DNA of 64,000 bases from an uncultured Mollicutes bacterium (GCA_945936135.1 CAMESG010000005.1:1-64000), one strand, 5' to 3'; counted from the stretch's first letter, positions 37,913 through 47,532 are shown. The notes: generated by a model not told the origin, from the sequence alone. Numbers and translations: made by a program.

Positions 37913-38764
37913 ATGATCATCAAGTCTTACGCGAAAATCAATTTGTCGTTGAAGAACAAAGGCAAACGCCCAGAAGACGGGTATCACGAGCTTGAAATGG
38001 TGAACCTTCCTTTGGATCTTCACGATGTCATCGAAATCGATCGTCTTCCATTTGAAGGCGACACCTATATCACCTGCAACGATCTTCGTCTTTTAAGCGT
38101 CAAAGGGAATCTGTGCACCCTCGCTTTTGAAGCGATGAAAAAGAAGTACGGATTCAAGGATTCCTTCCGTATCGCGATTCATAAGAACATCCCTTTTGCG
38201 GCAGGGCTAGGCGGAGGGTCGAGCAACGCCGCCGCGGTTATCCTTGCCTTGAACAACATCTTGAAACTCCACGCAAAACCTGAAGATTTGCAAGAAATTG
38301 CATTGAGTCTCGGCGCAGATGTCCCTTATTTCTTGGATCCAAAGCCGATGAAAGTCACCGGCATTGGCGATGTCATGGAGCCGATCAGCGCGAAGAAAGG
38401 CCTTCTGTGTCTTGTGGTAAAACCTATTGAAGGCTTGAGCACGAAAGACGTCTATTCGATTTGCGATGATTTCCCTTTAGAAGAGATCAGCACAGAAGAC
38501 GTCATTGGCGGGTTGAAAGACGGCGACTTGGCGCGTATTGAAAAGACGAGAGGGAACGATCTTTTCCCCGCTGCGAAACACCTGCTTCCAAAAGTCGAAG
38601 ACATCGTGAAGAAAATCAAAGATAGAGGGTTTGAAGTCGCCGGGATGTCCGGGTCCGGATCGTCTTGTTTTGGTTTGACCTTCGACCATCGATTGGCATT
38701 GAAGGCGGAACGGCTCTTCATCAAAGAAGGTTATGTCGTTCGTCTTACGAAAATATTGAACTGA
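37913..38764 (+). CDS. ispE: 4-diphosphocytidyl-2-C-methyl-D-erythritol kinase
   Basis: 283-residue GHMP kinase of the non-mevalonate isoprenoid pathway. It starts MIIKSYAKINLSL and has the ATP loop IPFAAGLGGGSSNAAAVI and the C-terminal GMSGSGSSCFGL. The start at 37913 has AAAGAGG about 13 bases upstream, a slightly long spacing. Its presence implies isoprenoid precursors come from the MEP route. It lies between rsmA and glmU, as in many Firmicutes. Confidence 0.95.
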   Translation: MIIKSYAKINLSLKNKGKRPEDGYHELEMVNLPLDLHDVIEIDRLPFEGDTYITCNDLRLLSVKGNLCTLAFEAMKKKYGFKDSFRIAIHKNIPFAAGLGGGSSNAAAVILALNNILKLHAKPEDLQEIALSLGADVPYFLDPKPMKVTGIGDVMEPISAKKGLLCLVVKPIEGLSTKDVYSICDDFPLEEISTEDVIGGLKDGDLARIEKTRGNDLFPAAKHLLPKVEDIVKKIKDRGFEVAGMSGSGSSCFGLTFDHRLALKAERLFIKEGYVVRLTKILN

Positions 38765-38776
38765 AAGGGTTAATTT

Positions 38777-40162
38777 ATGGAATGCAACGTCATCCTTCTC
38801 GCCGCGGGAAAAGGAACCCGCATGATGAGCCACAAAAGCAATGTTTCGAAAGTATCGATGCCTTTGTTAGGCGTGCCGATGGTACGCTGGGTCATCGAAG
38901 CAACGAAGCCGTTGCATCCAGAAACCATCGTAACCGTCGTCGGCTATGGTGGCGACTCTATCCGCCCGTTGGTAGAAGGCGATGCGGAAGTCGTGGTTCA
39001 AGAAGAACAAAAGGGTACGGCGGATGCGGTTCGCTGCGCGAAATCGATTCTCAAAGATAAAAAAGGTGTGGCCATCGTCGTTTCTGGCGATCGTCCTTTG
39101 CTTCGCGATAAGACGCTTGCGGCTTTGCTTAGCGCCCACGAAGCCAATCACGATACCATGACTATTCTTTCTGCGTTAGAAGGAGAAGTCGGCAAAATCG
39201 TGAAGGAGAACGGACGCGTCCTCCGTATTACGAAAACCAAGAATGACCCGTCGGCAAAAGATTGTAAGGAGTCGAACCTTGGCGTTTATGCCTTTGATAA
39301 CCAAGAATTGTTCAAAGCAATCGAAGCGTTGAAGCCAGGCGTCGGGGGCGAGTATCACCTCGCGGATCTCGCGGAGGTCTTCGCAAGCGAAGGCAAAAAG
39401 GTTTCCTCCTTTGTTATCGCGGATCCCTTGGAAGCAAACGGGGTCAACGATCGCCTTCAACTTAGCAACGCGATTTCCGTTTTACAGGATCGAATCAACC
39501 GTAAATTGATGCTTTCTGGCGTTACCATCGAAGATCCTAGAACGACCTATGTTGGGCCTAATGTCCGCATCGAACCCGATACCGTTCTTCGTCCGAACAC
39601 CCATATCTATGGCGATTCTGAAATCGGCGAAGGGAATTCTATTGGCCCTGGAACCTATTTGGAGAACGTCAAAATCGGCGATAATAACGTCATCGAATAT
39701 TGCCACCTTGTCGATACGATCGTCGAAGGAAACACGACCCTTGGACCGTATCTCCGGACGAGAAAGAACACGATCCTTCGTAACGGCGTCCACATCGGAA
39801 ACTTCAACGAACTTAAGAACGTGGATTTTGGTGAAGGCAGCAAATGCGCCCACCTCTCTTATTTAGGAGATTCGACCTTCGGGAAAGAAGTGAACGTCGG
39901 TTGTGGCTCCATTGTCGCGAACTACGATGGCGTCAATAAGTTCCATAGCGATGTCGGCGATCACGCCTTCATTGGATCTGGGACGATCCTAGTTTCGCCG
40001 GTTCATGTTGAAGATTATGGATTCACGGCCGCGGGAAGCACGATCACGGAAGATGTGCCCGCGCATTCGATGGCCATCGCCCGGGCGCGTCAGGTGAATA
40101 AAGATGGCCTCGCAGACACCTTCCACGAAAAGGCGCTTGCGAAGAAGAGCGTAAAGAAGTAA
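38777..40162 (+). CDS. glmU: Bifunctional GlmU (GlcNAc-1-P uridyltransferase / GlcN-1-P acetyltransferase)
   Basis: 461 residues. The N-terminal pyrophosphorylase has LLAAGKGTRMMSHKSNVSK, EQKGTADAVR and VSGDRPLL. The C-terminal left-handed beta-helix holds repeated hexapeptides and the acetyl-transfer site (YLGDSTFGKEVNVGCGSIVANYDG split over residues 360-385). It makes UDP-GlcNAc, feeding peptidoglycan and the CapE pathway in this window. AAAGG lies upstream and a terminator follows. Confidence 0.96.
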   Translation: MECNVILLAAGKGTRMMSHKSNVSKVSMPLLGVPMVRWVIEATKPLHPETIVTVVGYGGDSIRPLVEGDAEVVVQEEQKGTADAVRCAKSILKDKKGVAIVVSGDRPLLRDKTLAALLSAHEANHDTMTILSALEGEVGKIVKENGRVLRITKTKNDPSAKDCKESNLGVYAFDNQELFKAIEALKPGVGGEYHLADLAEVFASEGKKVSSFVIADPLEANGVNDRLQLSNAISVLQDRINRKLMLSGVTIEDPRTTYVGPNVRIEPDTVLRPNTHIYGDSEIGEGNSIGPGTYLENVKIGDNNVIEYCHLVDTIVEGNTTLGPYLRTRKNTILRNGVHIGNFNELKNVDFGEGSKCAHLSYLGDSTFGKEVNVGCGSIVANYDGVNKFHSDVGDHAFIGSGTILVSPVHVEDYGFTAAGSTITEDVPAHSMAIARARQVNKDGLADTFHEKALAKKSVKK

Positions 40163-40178
40163 AAAGAAAGCAAACTCA

Positions 40179-40213
40179 ATGGGTATCGGTGCAAAATCGA
40201 TACCCATTTTTTG
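40179..40213 (+). terminator. Terminator after glmU
   Basis: ATGGGTATCG and CGATACCCAT arms around a short loop, followed by TTTTTTG. It ends the mnmE-glmU run. Confidence 0.92.
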
Positions 40214-40219
40214 TTTTCA

Positions 40220-40250
40220 AAGAAAACCAGCCCTTCCGAAGAAGAGCTGG
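40220..40250 (-). terminator. Terminator after ppdK
   Basis: On the minus strand CCAGCTC and GGGCTGG (one G-T pair) form a 7-bp stem followed by TTTTCTTTG, 20 bases past the ppdK stop. Confidence 0.75.
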
Positions 40251-40270
40251 CGTTAGAAGCTTTCGCTTCC

Positions 40271-42922
40271 TTATTTCTTGTGGGCGATGGCCGCTTGAGC
40301 CGCAGCGAGGCGGGCAAGCGGGACGCGGAACGGCGAGCAGGAGACGTAGTCGAGGCCGACTTCATCATAGAACATGATGGAAGCGGGATCGCCACCGGTC
40401 TCACCGCAGACACCGATCAAGAGATCCTTGCGGGCCGCACGGCCGCGTTCAACCGCGATCTTAACGAGTTCGCCAACACCATCGACGTCGATCGTTTGGA
40501 ACGGATCGAATTCGTAGATCTTGCGGTCGTAGTAGAAGGGGAGGAATTGGCCGGAGTCATCACGGGAGAAGCCCATAGTGAGCTGGGTGAGGTCGTTCGT
40601 GCCGAAGCTGAAGAACTCAGCGTCCTTGGCGAGGTCGCCCGCACGGAGCGCGCCACGCGGGATTTCGATCATCGTGCCGACGTGGTAAACGAGCTTCTTG
40701 CCCGCTTTGGCCATTTCGTCTTCGACGGCGTTGACGACAACTTTCTTGGCCCAGAGGTATTCCTTGGATTCGCCAGCGAGCGGGATCATGATTTCCGGTT
40801 CGACATCGTGACCGAGTTCGGCGGAAGCCTTGATGGCGGCTTGGACGATGGCTCTCGCAAGCATCGCGTAGATTTCCGGATAGGCGACGCAGAGACGGAC
40901 GCCACGGAAGCCCATCATCGGGTTGGCTTGCTGGAGTTGGTTGATGCGATCCTTGACCTTTTGCTCGGAAATATTGAGCTTTTCAGCGAGTTCTTTGATG
41001 GTCTTTTCTTCGTGGATGGCCGGGAGGAACTCGTGGAGAGGCGGATCGAGGAGACGGATGTTGACAAGCGAATCGGGGTTCGACATGTACATTTCGTAGA
41101 AGTCCGAAGCGAGGAACGGACGGATGCGCTCAAGGGCGGCTTCGCGTTGTTCGGTCGTGTCGGAGAGAATCATGGAGCGCATATTGAGGATACGGTCATC
41201 CGCAAAGAACATGCGTTCGGTACGGCAGAGGCCAATGCCTTCGGCGCCAAAGGCGCGTCCATTCTTGGCATCTTCCGGGGTGTTCGCGTTGACGCGGACT
41301 TTGAGACGGCGATACTTGTCAGCCCATCCCATCAAGCGGCCGAAGTCGCCGCCGAGGTTGGCGGGGACCATCTTGATCGCGCCTTCGTAGACGAGGCCGG
41401 TGGAACCGTTGACGGAGAGGATGTCACCTTCGTGGTAGACCTTGTCGCCAACTTTGAGGGTTTTTTCTTCTTCGTTGACGATGATGTCCATCGCGCCAGC
41501 AACGCAGCATTTGCCCATGGAACGAGCAACGACGGCGGCGTGGGAGGTCATGCCTCCACGAGCGGTGAGGATGGCTTCGGAGTTGACCATGCCGATGATG
41601 TCTTCCGGCGAGGTCTCGGTGCGGACGAGGACGACTTTCTTGCCGTCATCGTGCCAGGCTTTGCAATCTTCGGCGGTGAAGACGATGGCACCAGTGCCAG
41701 CGCCTGGGGAAGCCGGAAGGCCTTTGACGATCGGGTCGTGCGCCTTGAGGTCATCGGCGTCGAAGGTCGGGTGGAGAAGGTCGTTGAGCTGCTTCGGTTC
41801 GACGCGGCAGACGGCTTCTTCTTCGGTGATGAGGCCTTCATCGACGAGATCGCAGGCGATCTTGAGGGCGGCGCGAGCGGTGCGCTTTCCGTTGCGGGCT
41901 TGGAGGAAGTAGAGTTTGCGCTTTTCAACGGTGTACTCCATATCCTGCATGTCGCGGAAGTAGTTTTCCATGCGCTTGATGGTGGCCATGAACTCTTCAT
42001 AGACTTCGGGCATCATCTCTTTGAGCGCATCGATGTGAAGCGGGGTGCGGACGCCAGCGACAACGTCTTCGCCTTGGGCGTTCGGGAGGTATTCGGCGTA
42101 GATCACCTTTTCGCCGGTCGAAGGAGAGCGGGAGAAGGCGACACCGGTGCCGGAATCGTCACCCATGTTGCCGAAGACCATCGATTGGACGTTGACGGCG
42201 GTGCCCCATTCGTAGGGGATGCCGTTCATCTGACGATAGACGTTGGCGCGGGGGTTGTCCCAGCTGCGGAAGACGGCGGCAACCGCTTCGCGGAGTTGGG
42301 TGTAAGGATCGGTCGGGAAATCCTCGTTGAAGGTCTTCTTGTAGTAGGCCTTGTAGGCTTTGACGAGGTCCTTGAGTTGATCGGTGGTGACTTCGGTGTC
42401 AAGCTTGTAGCCGTTGTCTTCCTTGATCTTGTCGAGCATCGCGTCCATCTCGGTGCGCGGATGCCCTTTGGCGATGTTCGTGAACATCAAGATGAAGCGG
42501 CGGTAGGAGTCCCAAGCGAAGCGTTCGTTGTTCGCGAACTTCGCGAGTTTCTCGACGACGACGTCGTTCAAACCGAGGTTGAGGATCGTGTCCATCATGC
42601 CCGGCATGGATTGACGAGCGCCAGAACGGACCGAAACGAGAAGCGGCATAACGCCCTCTTTCTCTCCGCCAAAGGATTTGTCGTTGGTCGCTTCCACTTC
42701 GTGGATGTGCGCCACAATGTCGTTCCACACGTAGTCCGGGATTTGCTTTCCGGAATCGTAGTAGAGCGTGCAAGCTTCGGTCGAGATCGTGAAACCAGCG
42801 GGAATGTTGACGCCGGCAGCCGTCATCTCAGCGAGGCCGAAGCCTTTTCCGCCAAGGATGTCCTTGCCAAGCTTCGCGGCGTGGGCTTCCTTGAAGGAAT
42901 AAACGTACTTCTTTTCTGCCAT
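40271..42922 (-). CDS. ppdK: Pyruvate, phosphate dikinase
   Basis: 883 residues, full length. The N-terminal nucleotide-binding domain opens with YVYSFKEAHAAKLGKDILGGKG. The central phosphohistidine domain has TARGGMTSHAAVVARSMGK with the catalytic His. The C-terminal PEP-binding barrel has GIGLCRTERMFF and ends with FGTNDLTQLTMGFSRDD and CGETGGDP with the active-site Cys. It interconverts pyruvate, ATP and phosphate with PEP, AMP and diphosphate, a common energy-saving step in anaerobes. AGGAGG lies directly upstream; the long leader contains a TAGGAT/TAACC-type promoter region. Monocistronic. Confidence 0.97.
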   Translation of the reverse strand: MAEKKYVYSFKEAHAAKLGKDILGGKGFGLAEMTAAGVNIPAGFTISTEACTLYYDSGKQIPDYVWNDIVAHIHEVEATNDKSFGGEKEGVMPLLVSVRSGARQSMPGMMDTILNLGLNDVVVEKLAKFANNERFAWDSYRRFILMFTNIAKGHPRTEMDAMLDKIKEDNGYKLDTEVTTDQLKDLVKAYKAYYKKTFNEDFPTDPYTQLREAVAAVFRSWDNPRANVYRQMNGIPYEWGTAVNVQSMVFGNMGDDSGTGVAFSRSPSTGEKVIYAEYLPNAQGEDVVAGVRTPLHIDALKEMMPEVYEEFMATIKRMENYFRDMQDMEYTVEKRKLYFLQARNGKRTARAALKIACDLVDEGLITEEEAVCRVEPKQLNDLLHPTFDADDLKAHDPIVKGLPASPGAGTGAIVFTAEDCKAWHDDGKKVVLVRTETSPEDIIGMVNSEAILTARGGMTSHAAVVARSMGKCCVAGAMDIIVNEEEKTLKVGDKVYHEGDILSVNGSTGLVYEGAIKMVPANLGGDFGRLMGWADKYRRLKVRVNANTPEDAKNGRAFGAEGIGLCRTERMFFADDRILNMRSMILSDTTEQREAALERIRPFLASDFYEMYMSNPDSLVNIRLLDPPLHEFLPAIHEEKTIKELAEKLNISEQKVKDRINQLQQANPMMGFRGVRLCVAYPEIYAMLARAIVQAAIKASAELGHDVEPEIMIPLAGESKEYLWAKKVVVNAVEDEMAKAGKKLVYHVGTMIEIPRGALRAGDLAKDAEFFSFGTNDLTQLTMGFSRDDSGQFLPFYYDRKIYEFDPFQTIDVDGVGELVKIAVERGRAARKDLLIGVCGETGGDPASIMFYDEVGLDYVSCSPFRVPLARLAAAQAAIAHKK

Positions 42923-43056
42923 TTTTTCCTCCTAATGACAATTCGTGGGGGGTTAGCCCCGACGTTGGTTATCCTACCATAACTTCGCGCGCACGTAAAA
43001 GCAGGAATATCGAAGAAAAAGCGAAATCGAAAATTGGATACCGATTGAGGCAAGGC

Positions 43057-44346
43057 CTAGTTTTTGGCGAGGATATCGTCAATGGCCTGTTCTAAGGTGG
43101 TGTAGATTTTCTCGGGTTTGGCGTCTTGACATTCTCTTGTTGGGTTCGGATCGCCGCCGAGAAGAAGGGCGGTATGGGTACCAGCATTGAGCCCGGTTTG
43201 CACGTCTTTCATGGTATCGCCGATGAACCAAGAGGAAGAAAAATCGATGTTATAGCGGGATTTCGCCTTCAAAAGCATGCCAATTTTCGGTTTACGGCAA
43301 TCGCAAACTTGAGTGAATGTCGGGTTGGATCCCTCGACGGCGCGCGGGAAGTGCGGGCAGAAGTAGATCCCGTCGAGATACGCGCCCTCCTTGCCAAGCA
43401 ATACTTCCAAACGGGCGAGGATCTGACGCATCGTTTCGATGGTTGTTTCTCCTCTAGCGACGACGGGCTGGTTGGTGGCGAGGATCGCCAAATGGCCTTC
43501 TTCGTTGATCCGGCGGATCGCTTTCGCGGCACCGGGGATTAAGACAAGCATATCCGGTTCGGTGACAAAACCTCCAAAGACGTTGATCGTTCCATCGCGA
43601 TCGAGGAAGAACGCTTTCTGAGGGCGCTTCGTATTTCGTTTTTGAACAATTCCGCGCGAAAGATCTTTTTCAATTTCGTTTTTGCTTCGTTCATCTACGA
43701 TGGCTTTTACATAATCGGAAGACTGATAGGCGAATAACGATTCGATGGCAAGAGAAGGTTCAAGGATTTCCTTTCGGATGTCCATGGGGCACGGGTCATC
43801 TTCATCCAAGGTTTCAAGAATGTCAGGAGAGAGGATGCATAGATCGGTTGGGATAAGGTTCTTGTAATAGAAATCACGTGCCGAGGTTGTTTCCTTCGGG
43901 AGGATGATGAAACCTTGCCCGTCGTTTCTCGCGACCAAGACATCTTTGCTTTCCGGATGGGGCTCTGGATGCGTGAAACACGTCATATAAGCGCCCTTTT
44001 TTTGGTGATATTGGAAAAACGGAGGGAGATTTACGTCAAAAACAAGATTGCCTGGCACGAAAAGAAGGTCTTCGTCCTTCGGGACAAAGGCCAGGGCTCC
44101 TGCGGTAGAAAGAGAAGCGGACAAAGTAATTAGATGGAGATCGTCATTCTTGCCGAAGGCGTCTAAGATGGCTTCTTGACCTTTCGGGATCGCGATGTAG
44201 ATGCGATTGATTCCATTGGATCTCAAAGCTTCGACTTGATGTTCAATTAATGTTTTCCCATTGAGGAAATCTAGGCTTTTGGCAAAGCCATAACCCGCGA
44301 TTTTTGGGTCCGCGTCATAGGCGGCAAGAGAGATGAAGGCGTTCAT
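43057..44346 (-). CDS. Nucleotidyltransferase-like domain fused to GmhB-type HAD phosphatase
   Basis: 429 residues from ATG 44346. Residues 1-210 have a nucleotidyltransferase-like fold (AKSLDFLNGKTLIEHQVEAL, then DLLFVPGNLVFDV), but the usual LAAGxGxR loop is LAAYDADPK, so catalysis is doubtful. Residues about 245-429 are a HAD-IIIA phosphatase close to heptose-bisphosphate phosphatase GmhB: FFLDRDGTIN (nucleophile Asp), LATNQP, a zinc loop CPHFPR with CDCRKPK, and FIGDTMKDVQ. It probably acts on a sugar phosphate destined for a surface polymer. A TGGAATAAT box ends 9 bases before the ATG, suggesting a leaderless mRNA. It is divergent from the sugar kinase gene. Confidence 0.78.
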   Translation of the reverse strand: MNAFISLAAYDADPKIAGYGFAKSLDFLNGKTLIEHQVEALRSNGINRIYIAIPKGQEAILDAFGKNDDLHLITLSASLSTAGALAFVPKDEDLLFVPGNLVFDVNLPPFFQYHQKKGAYMTCFTHPEPHPESKDVLVARNDGQGFIILPKETTSARDFYYKNLIPTDLCILSPDILETLDEDDPCPMDIRKEILEPSLAIESLFAYQSSDYVKAIVDERSKNEIEKDLSRGIVQKRNTKRPQKAFFLDRDGTINVFGGFVTEPDMLVLIPGAAKAIRRINEEGHLAILATNQPVVARGETTIETMRQILARLEVLLGKEGAYLDGIYFCPHFPRAVEGSNPTFTQVCDCRKPKIGMLLKAKSRYNIDFSSSWFIGDTMKDVQTGLNAGTHTALLLGGDPNPTRECQDAKPEKIYTTLEQAIDDILAKN

Positions 44347-44465
44347 GTTGGCTCTATTATTCCATAAGAAAAGGTTTGTTTCATCTTGTCTTGCGTCCAT
44401 TCTACTTTGAAGAGAAAGGGGATATTCCCCTTTTCATTTGTCCCGTTTTATTGATAATGGTAGGC

Positions 44466-46022
44466 ATGGACAAATCCCCATTAATATTAGCCATCGACTT
44501 TGGGACTCAATCGGTTCGCGTTTCCTTGATCGACAAGAAAGGCGATTGTCTCGATTTCGAAAAAGAAACCTATGAGCCTGCCTACTACTCCCCAAAGCCA
44601 GGCTTTGCCGAGATGGATCCAAGCATCTATTTCGATTATTTATGTAAAGCCACCCACCGTTTGGTGGAGAAGTGCGCCGAAGAGATGAGCCGCGTCAAAG
44701 GCATCGTCCTTGATTGCTTCCGCGATTCCGCGGTCATGCTCGACAAGGATCGCAACGTCGTTCGCCCCGCGGTTCTTTGGCTGGATTCTCGCATGGCCAA
44801 ATGCGAGAAGAAGCTTCCTTTGATTCGTCGCGCGATTTTCAAAATCGTCGGCATGGATTACGTCGTGAAGATGAACCGCCGCCGCACGGTGATGAACTGG
44901 ATGATCGAAAACGAACCGGAAAGTGTCGCCAAGTGCGATAAGTATGTCTCTGTTTCGACTTATTTCATTTATCGTTTGACGGGGCAGCTTCAAGATTCTG
45001 CCGGATCCTACACGGGTCACTATCCTATGGATTATAAGAAAGGGAAGTGGGACAAAAACCCGGCGACTCATTTGACCGGCAGCGTCTTCAGCATTCGCAA
45101 AGACCAACTTTGCCGCATCGTCGAACCCAACGAAAGCCTTGGGAAAATCACAAAAGAAGCTTCCGAACTGACCGGCTTGCCCGAAGGAATGGAAATCCTG
45201 CTTTCGGGATCGGATAAATCTTGTGAAACCCTTGGCGATGGCGTCATCGATTCCACGATGGCTTCGATTTCTCTTGGCACCGCGTGCTCTGTTGAAACCA
45301 CAACAAAGAAATACATCTCTCCGATTCCTTTCTTGCCCTGCTATCGTAGTGTCGTTGAAGGCGACTTCAACATGGACATCCAAGTCTATCGCGGCTTCTG
45401 GATGATGAACTGGTTCTTGAAGGAATTCGCCGCCGAAAAGGTCGACGACTTCTTTAAAGATCCCGAGCCTCAAGACTACGATTCGATGCTTGAAAGCATC
45501 CCTCCGGGAAGTGGAGGCTTGCTCCTTCAACCCTATTGGGGAAGCTTGCTGGATCGCCCTCAAGTCCGTGGCGCGATCATTGGTTTCAACGATTCGACGA
45601 CCCGTGCGCATATTTATCGTTCTTTGCTCGAAGGCATTGGCTTTGAACTCTATGCCTCGTTGAATGGCATCCGTAAGCGCCTTGGCAAATTGGACAAGAT
45701 CCAATCCTTGCGCGTCTCTGGCGGCGGTGCCAAGAGCGATGAAATCTGCCAAATGTTCGCCGACATCTTTGGCCTCCCGGTCACCCGCGTCCAGTCGGTC
45801 GAAACCTCTTCCCTTGGCGCGAGCATCGCGGGCTTCCTGCGTCTAGGCGAATTTGCCTCGACGGAAGAAGCGGTAAAGGCCATGGTCCATCCTCAGAAGA
45901 CCTTTGAGCCAAACATGGAGAATCACGCGATCTACGAAGATCTCTTCAAGAACGGGTACTCGAAGCTTTACCCCCAACTGAAGGGCGTCTACGCCTATCT
46001 CTATAATTGGAGCCAGAAGTAA
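44466..46022 (+). CDS. FGGY-family carbohydrate kinase (xylulokinase-like)
   Basis: 518 residues from ATG 44466 (MDKSPLILAIDFGTQSVRVS). The two-lobed FGGY kinase fold shows the N-terminal phosphate loop DFGTQSVR, WLDSRM, the middle GSDKSCETLGDG, and the C-terminal ATP-site SLRVSGGGAKSDEICQMFADIFG. It phosphorylates a pentose, polyol or similar sugar with ATP. The usual Gly-Asp substrate motif is not decisive, so the sugar is unknown. A TTGATAAT box ends 7 bases before the start and no ribosome site is seen. An IS3 element sits 20 bases downstream, inside its terminator. Confidence 0.85.
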   Translation: MDKSPLILAIDFGTQSVRVSLIDKKGDCLDFEKETYEPAYYSPKPGFAEMDPSIYFDYLCKATHRLVEKCAEEMSRVKGIVLDCFRDSAVMLDKDRNVVRPAVLWLDSRMAKCEKKLPLIRRAIFKIVGMDYVVKMNRRRTVMNWMIENEPESVAKCDKYVSVSTYFIYRLTGQLQDSAGSYTGHYPMDYKKGKWDKNPATHLTGSVFSIRKDQLCRIVEPNESLGKITKEASELTGLPEGMEILLSGSDKSCETLGDGVIDSTMASISLGTACSVETTTKKYISPIPFLPCYRSVVEGDFNMDIQVYRGFWMMNWFLKEFAAEKVDDFFKDPEPQDYDSMLESIPPGSGGLLLQPYWGSLLDRPQVRGAIIGFNDSTTRAHIYRSLLEGIGFELYASLNGIRKRLGKLDKIQSLRVSGGGAKSDEICQMFADIFGLPVTRVQSVETSSLGASIAGFLRLGEFASTEEAVKAMVHPQKTFEPNMENHAIYEDLFKNGYSKLYPQLKGVYAYLYNWSQK

Positions 46023-46042
46023 ACAAAAAAATAAGCCGCTTC

Positions 46043-46068
46043 TGAAGTGAACCCCAATAGTTGGACAA
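46043..46068. repeat. Terminal inverted repeat of IS, right end of element
   Basis: 26 bp, TGAAGTGAACCCC then AATAGTTGGACAA, identical to the reverse complement of 47533-47558. Confidence 0.95.
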
Positions 46069-46074
46069 AATAAG

Positions 46075-47511
46075 TCAGTTAGATTTTAAGGCTTGGCTCC
46101 TTGCCTCGCAAGGCGTTAGGCCTTTTAATCTGGCTTGAATTCGTTCCGTGTTGTAATAGGCAATATATTTTTCCATGGCTTCCTTCAGCTCATCCAGGCT
46201 TTTGAATTCATATTCATGCCCATAGAACATTTCGTTCTTCATCTTGCCGAAGAAGTTTTCCATGATGCAGTTGTCCAGACAGTTGCCTTTTCTGGACATT
46301 GACTGCACGATCTTACGTTCCTTCAGAATCTGCTGATACTGAGCCATCTGGTACTGCCACCCCTGATCACTGTGAAAGATCAGTCCATCCAGATGATTAT
46401 TGGCCGCCAATGCCTTGCCGAGCATATCAACGGTCTGGGAAAAATCGGGACTTGCAGAGATGTTGTAGGAGATAATGGAACGATCAAATAAATCGAGAAT
46501 CGGTGACAGATACAGTTTGCCTGCAGCGATATGAAACTCTGACACATCTGTGGTCCATATGCAGTTGCTTGTCTCCGGCTTGAAATCACGAATGTATTTA
46601 GTCGTGTGATTTACTGTATCCACTTCTTTATGCATCAGCTTATTCGGTACGGTTCGATGGAAATCTCCTTTGTAGGACTTGTATTTCGCACGCGGTGTCA
46701 GTCCGTAAAGATCCATCTTCTTCATCAGCCTCTTTACTGTCTTATGGTTTACATGTATGCCGTTATTACGAAGCTGAAGCACAATTCGGCGGTATCCATA
46801 GCGCTTCTTATTCTTCGTATAGATGGTACGGATTTCCTTCATCAGGCCGCTGTGTTTCGCTTCATCCGGATCCTTATGATTCAGCCAGTAATAGTAAGTT
46901 GAGCGGCTGATCTGAGGCGGTGAAGGCTGGGAAGCGATGGCCTTCATGATAAAGTCAACGCTCCTTTTCACTTCATGCCTCAGCTCCGTCACTGCCTGTG
47001 CGATTTCTTCTTTTTCCGGTTTTCCCTTTTCGCAGCTAAGGCGTCTAATTTTTTTAAGTATAAGTTCTGTATCATAAGAATCTCGTTCCGATTGCGAAGC
47101 TCTGCATTCTCTTTGCGCAGAGCTTCGTTCTCTTTCTGAAGATCCTCCGGCTTCTTCACTGCCATGCGGTTTCCTACCTTTCTCCCTCTCGATAACAGTA
47201 TAACCGTTAGTGATATATTCCCTGATCCAGTTGACTAACATTCCATCGCTGGACAATCCAAGATCAACTGACGTTCGCCTTATCGTTTCGTGTTGAATCA
47301 GGACACGATCAATCGCTGCTTTCTTAAATTCAGGGGAATAGTAAGTCCAGGTATGCTTAAGCTTCTCTATACCCCAGCGCTCTACCAGCTGGCACATATA
47401 TTGGATATTCGATTTTCTAATCTTATATTTGAGGGAAAGCTCGCGAAATGTTTTATGTTTGTACTTTCTTTCCTTGTAAATCTGTACTTTCTGTTCATAT
47501 GTCAGTTTCAT
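46075..47511 (-). CDS. IS3-family transposase, single long frame with out-of-frame middle
   Basis: 478 residues. Residues 1-120 hold two helix-turn-helix units (TFRELSLKYKIRKSNIQYM; RRTSVDLGLSSDGMLVNWI). Residues about 175-478 are the OrfB part with the DDE rve domain: WTTDVSEFHI (first Asp), FHSDQGWQYQ (second Asp), GNCLDNCIMENFFGKMK (Glu). The middle (about 120-170) is rich in Ser/Arg and makes no protein sense. The +1 frame at 46989-47165 instead encodes a leucine zipper (MAVKKPEDLQKENEALRKEN...), the normal end of OrfA, with a slippery run of seven A residues at 47049-47055. So HTH and OrfB are in one frame and the zipper in another, suggesting a one-base change near 47166. GGAGGGG precedes the ATG. 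Confidence 0.9.
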   Translation of the reverse strand: MKLTYEQKVQIYKERKYKHKTFRELSLKYKIRKSNIQYMCQLVERWGIEKLKHTWTYYSPEFKKAAIDRVLIQHETIRRTSVDLGLSSDGMLVNWIREYITNGYTVIEREKGRKPHGSEEAGGSSERERSSAQRECRASQSERDSYDTELILKKIRRLSCEKGKPEKEEIAQAVTELRHEVKRSVDFIMKAIASQPSPPQISRSTYYYWLNHKDPDEAKHSGLMKEIRTIYTKNKKRYGYRRIVLQLRNNGIHVNHKTVKRLMKKMDLYGLTPRAKYKSYKGDFHRTVPNKLMHKEVDTVNHTTKYIRDFKPETSNCIWTTDVSEFHIAAGKLYLSPILDLFDRSIISYNISASPDFSQTVDMLGKALAANNHLDGLIFHSDQGWQYQMAQYQQILKERKIVQSMSRKGNCLDNCIMENFFGKMKNEMFYGHEYEFKSLDELKEAMEKYIAYYNTERIQARLKGLTPCEARSQALKSN

Positions 47512-47532
47512 AAGAAAAACCCCTCCAGTTGG

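Noticed and set aside
40211-42982. Very long plus-strand open frame opposite ppdK
   Set aside because: It is a shadow of the ppdK coding strand: it lacks a ribosome site, its translation is Asp/Val/Phe-rich nonsense, and ppdK matches its family along the full length.
43875-43895. Third parS-like CACGTG
   Set aside because: Only the central six bases match; the flanking arms do not.
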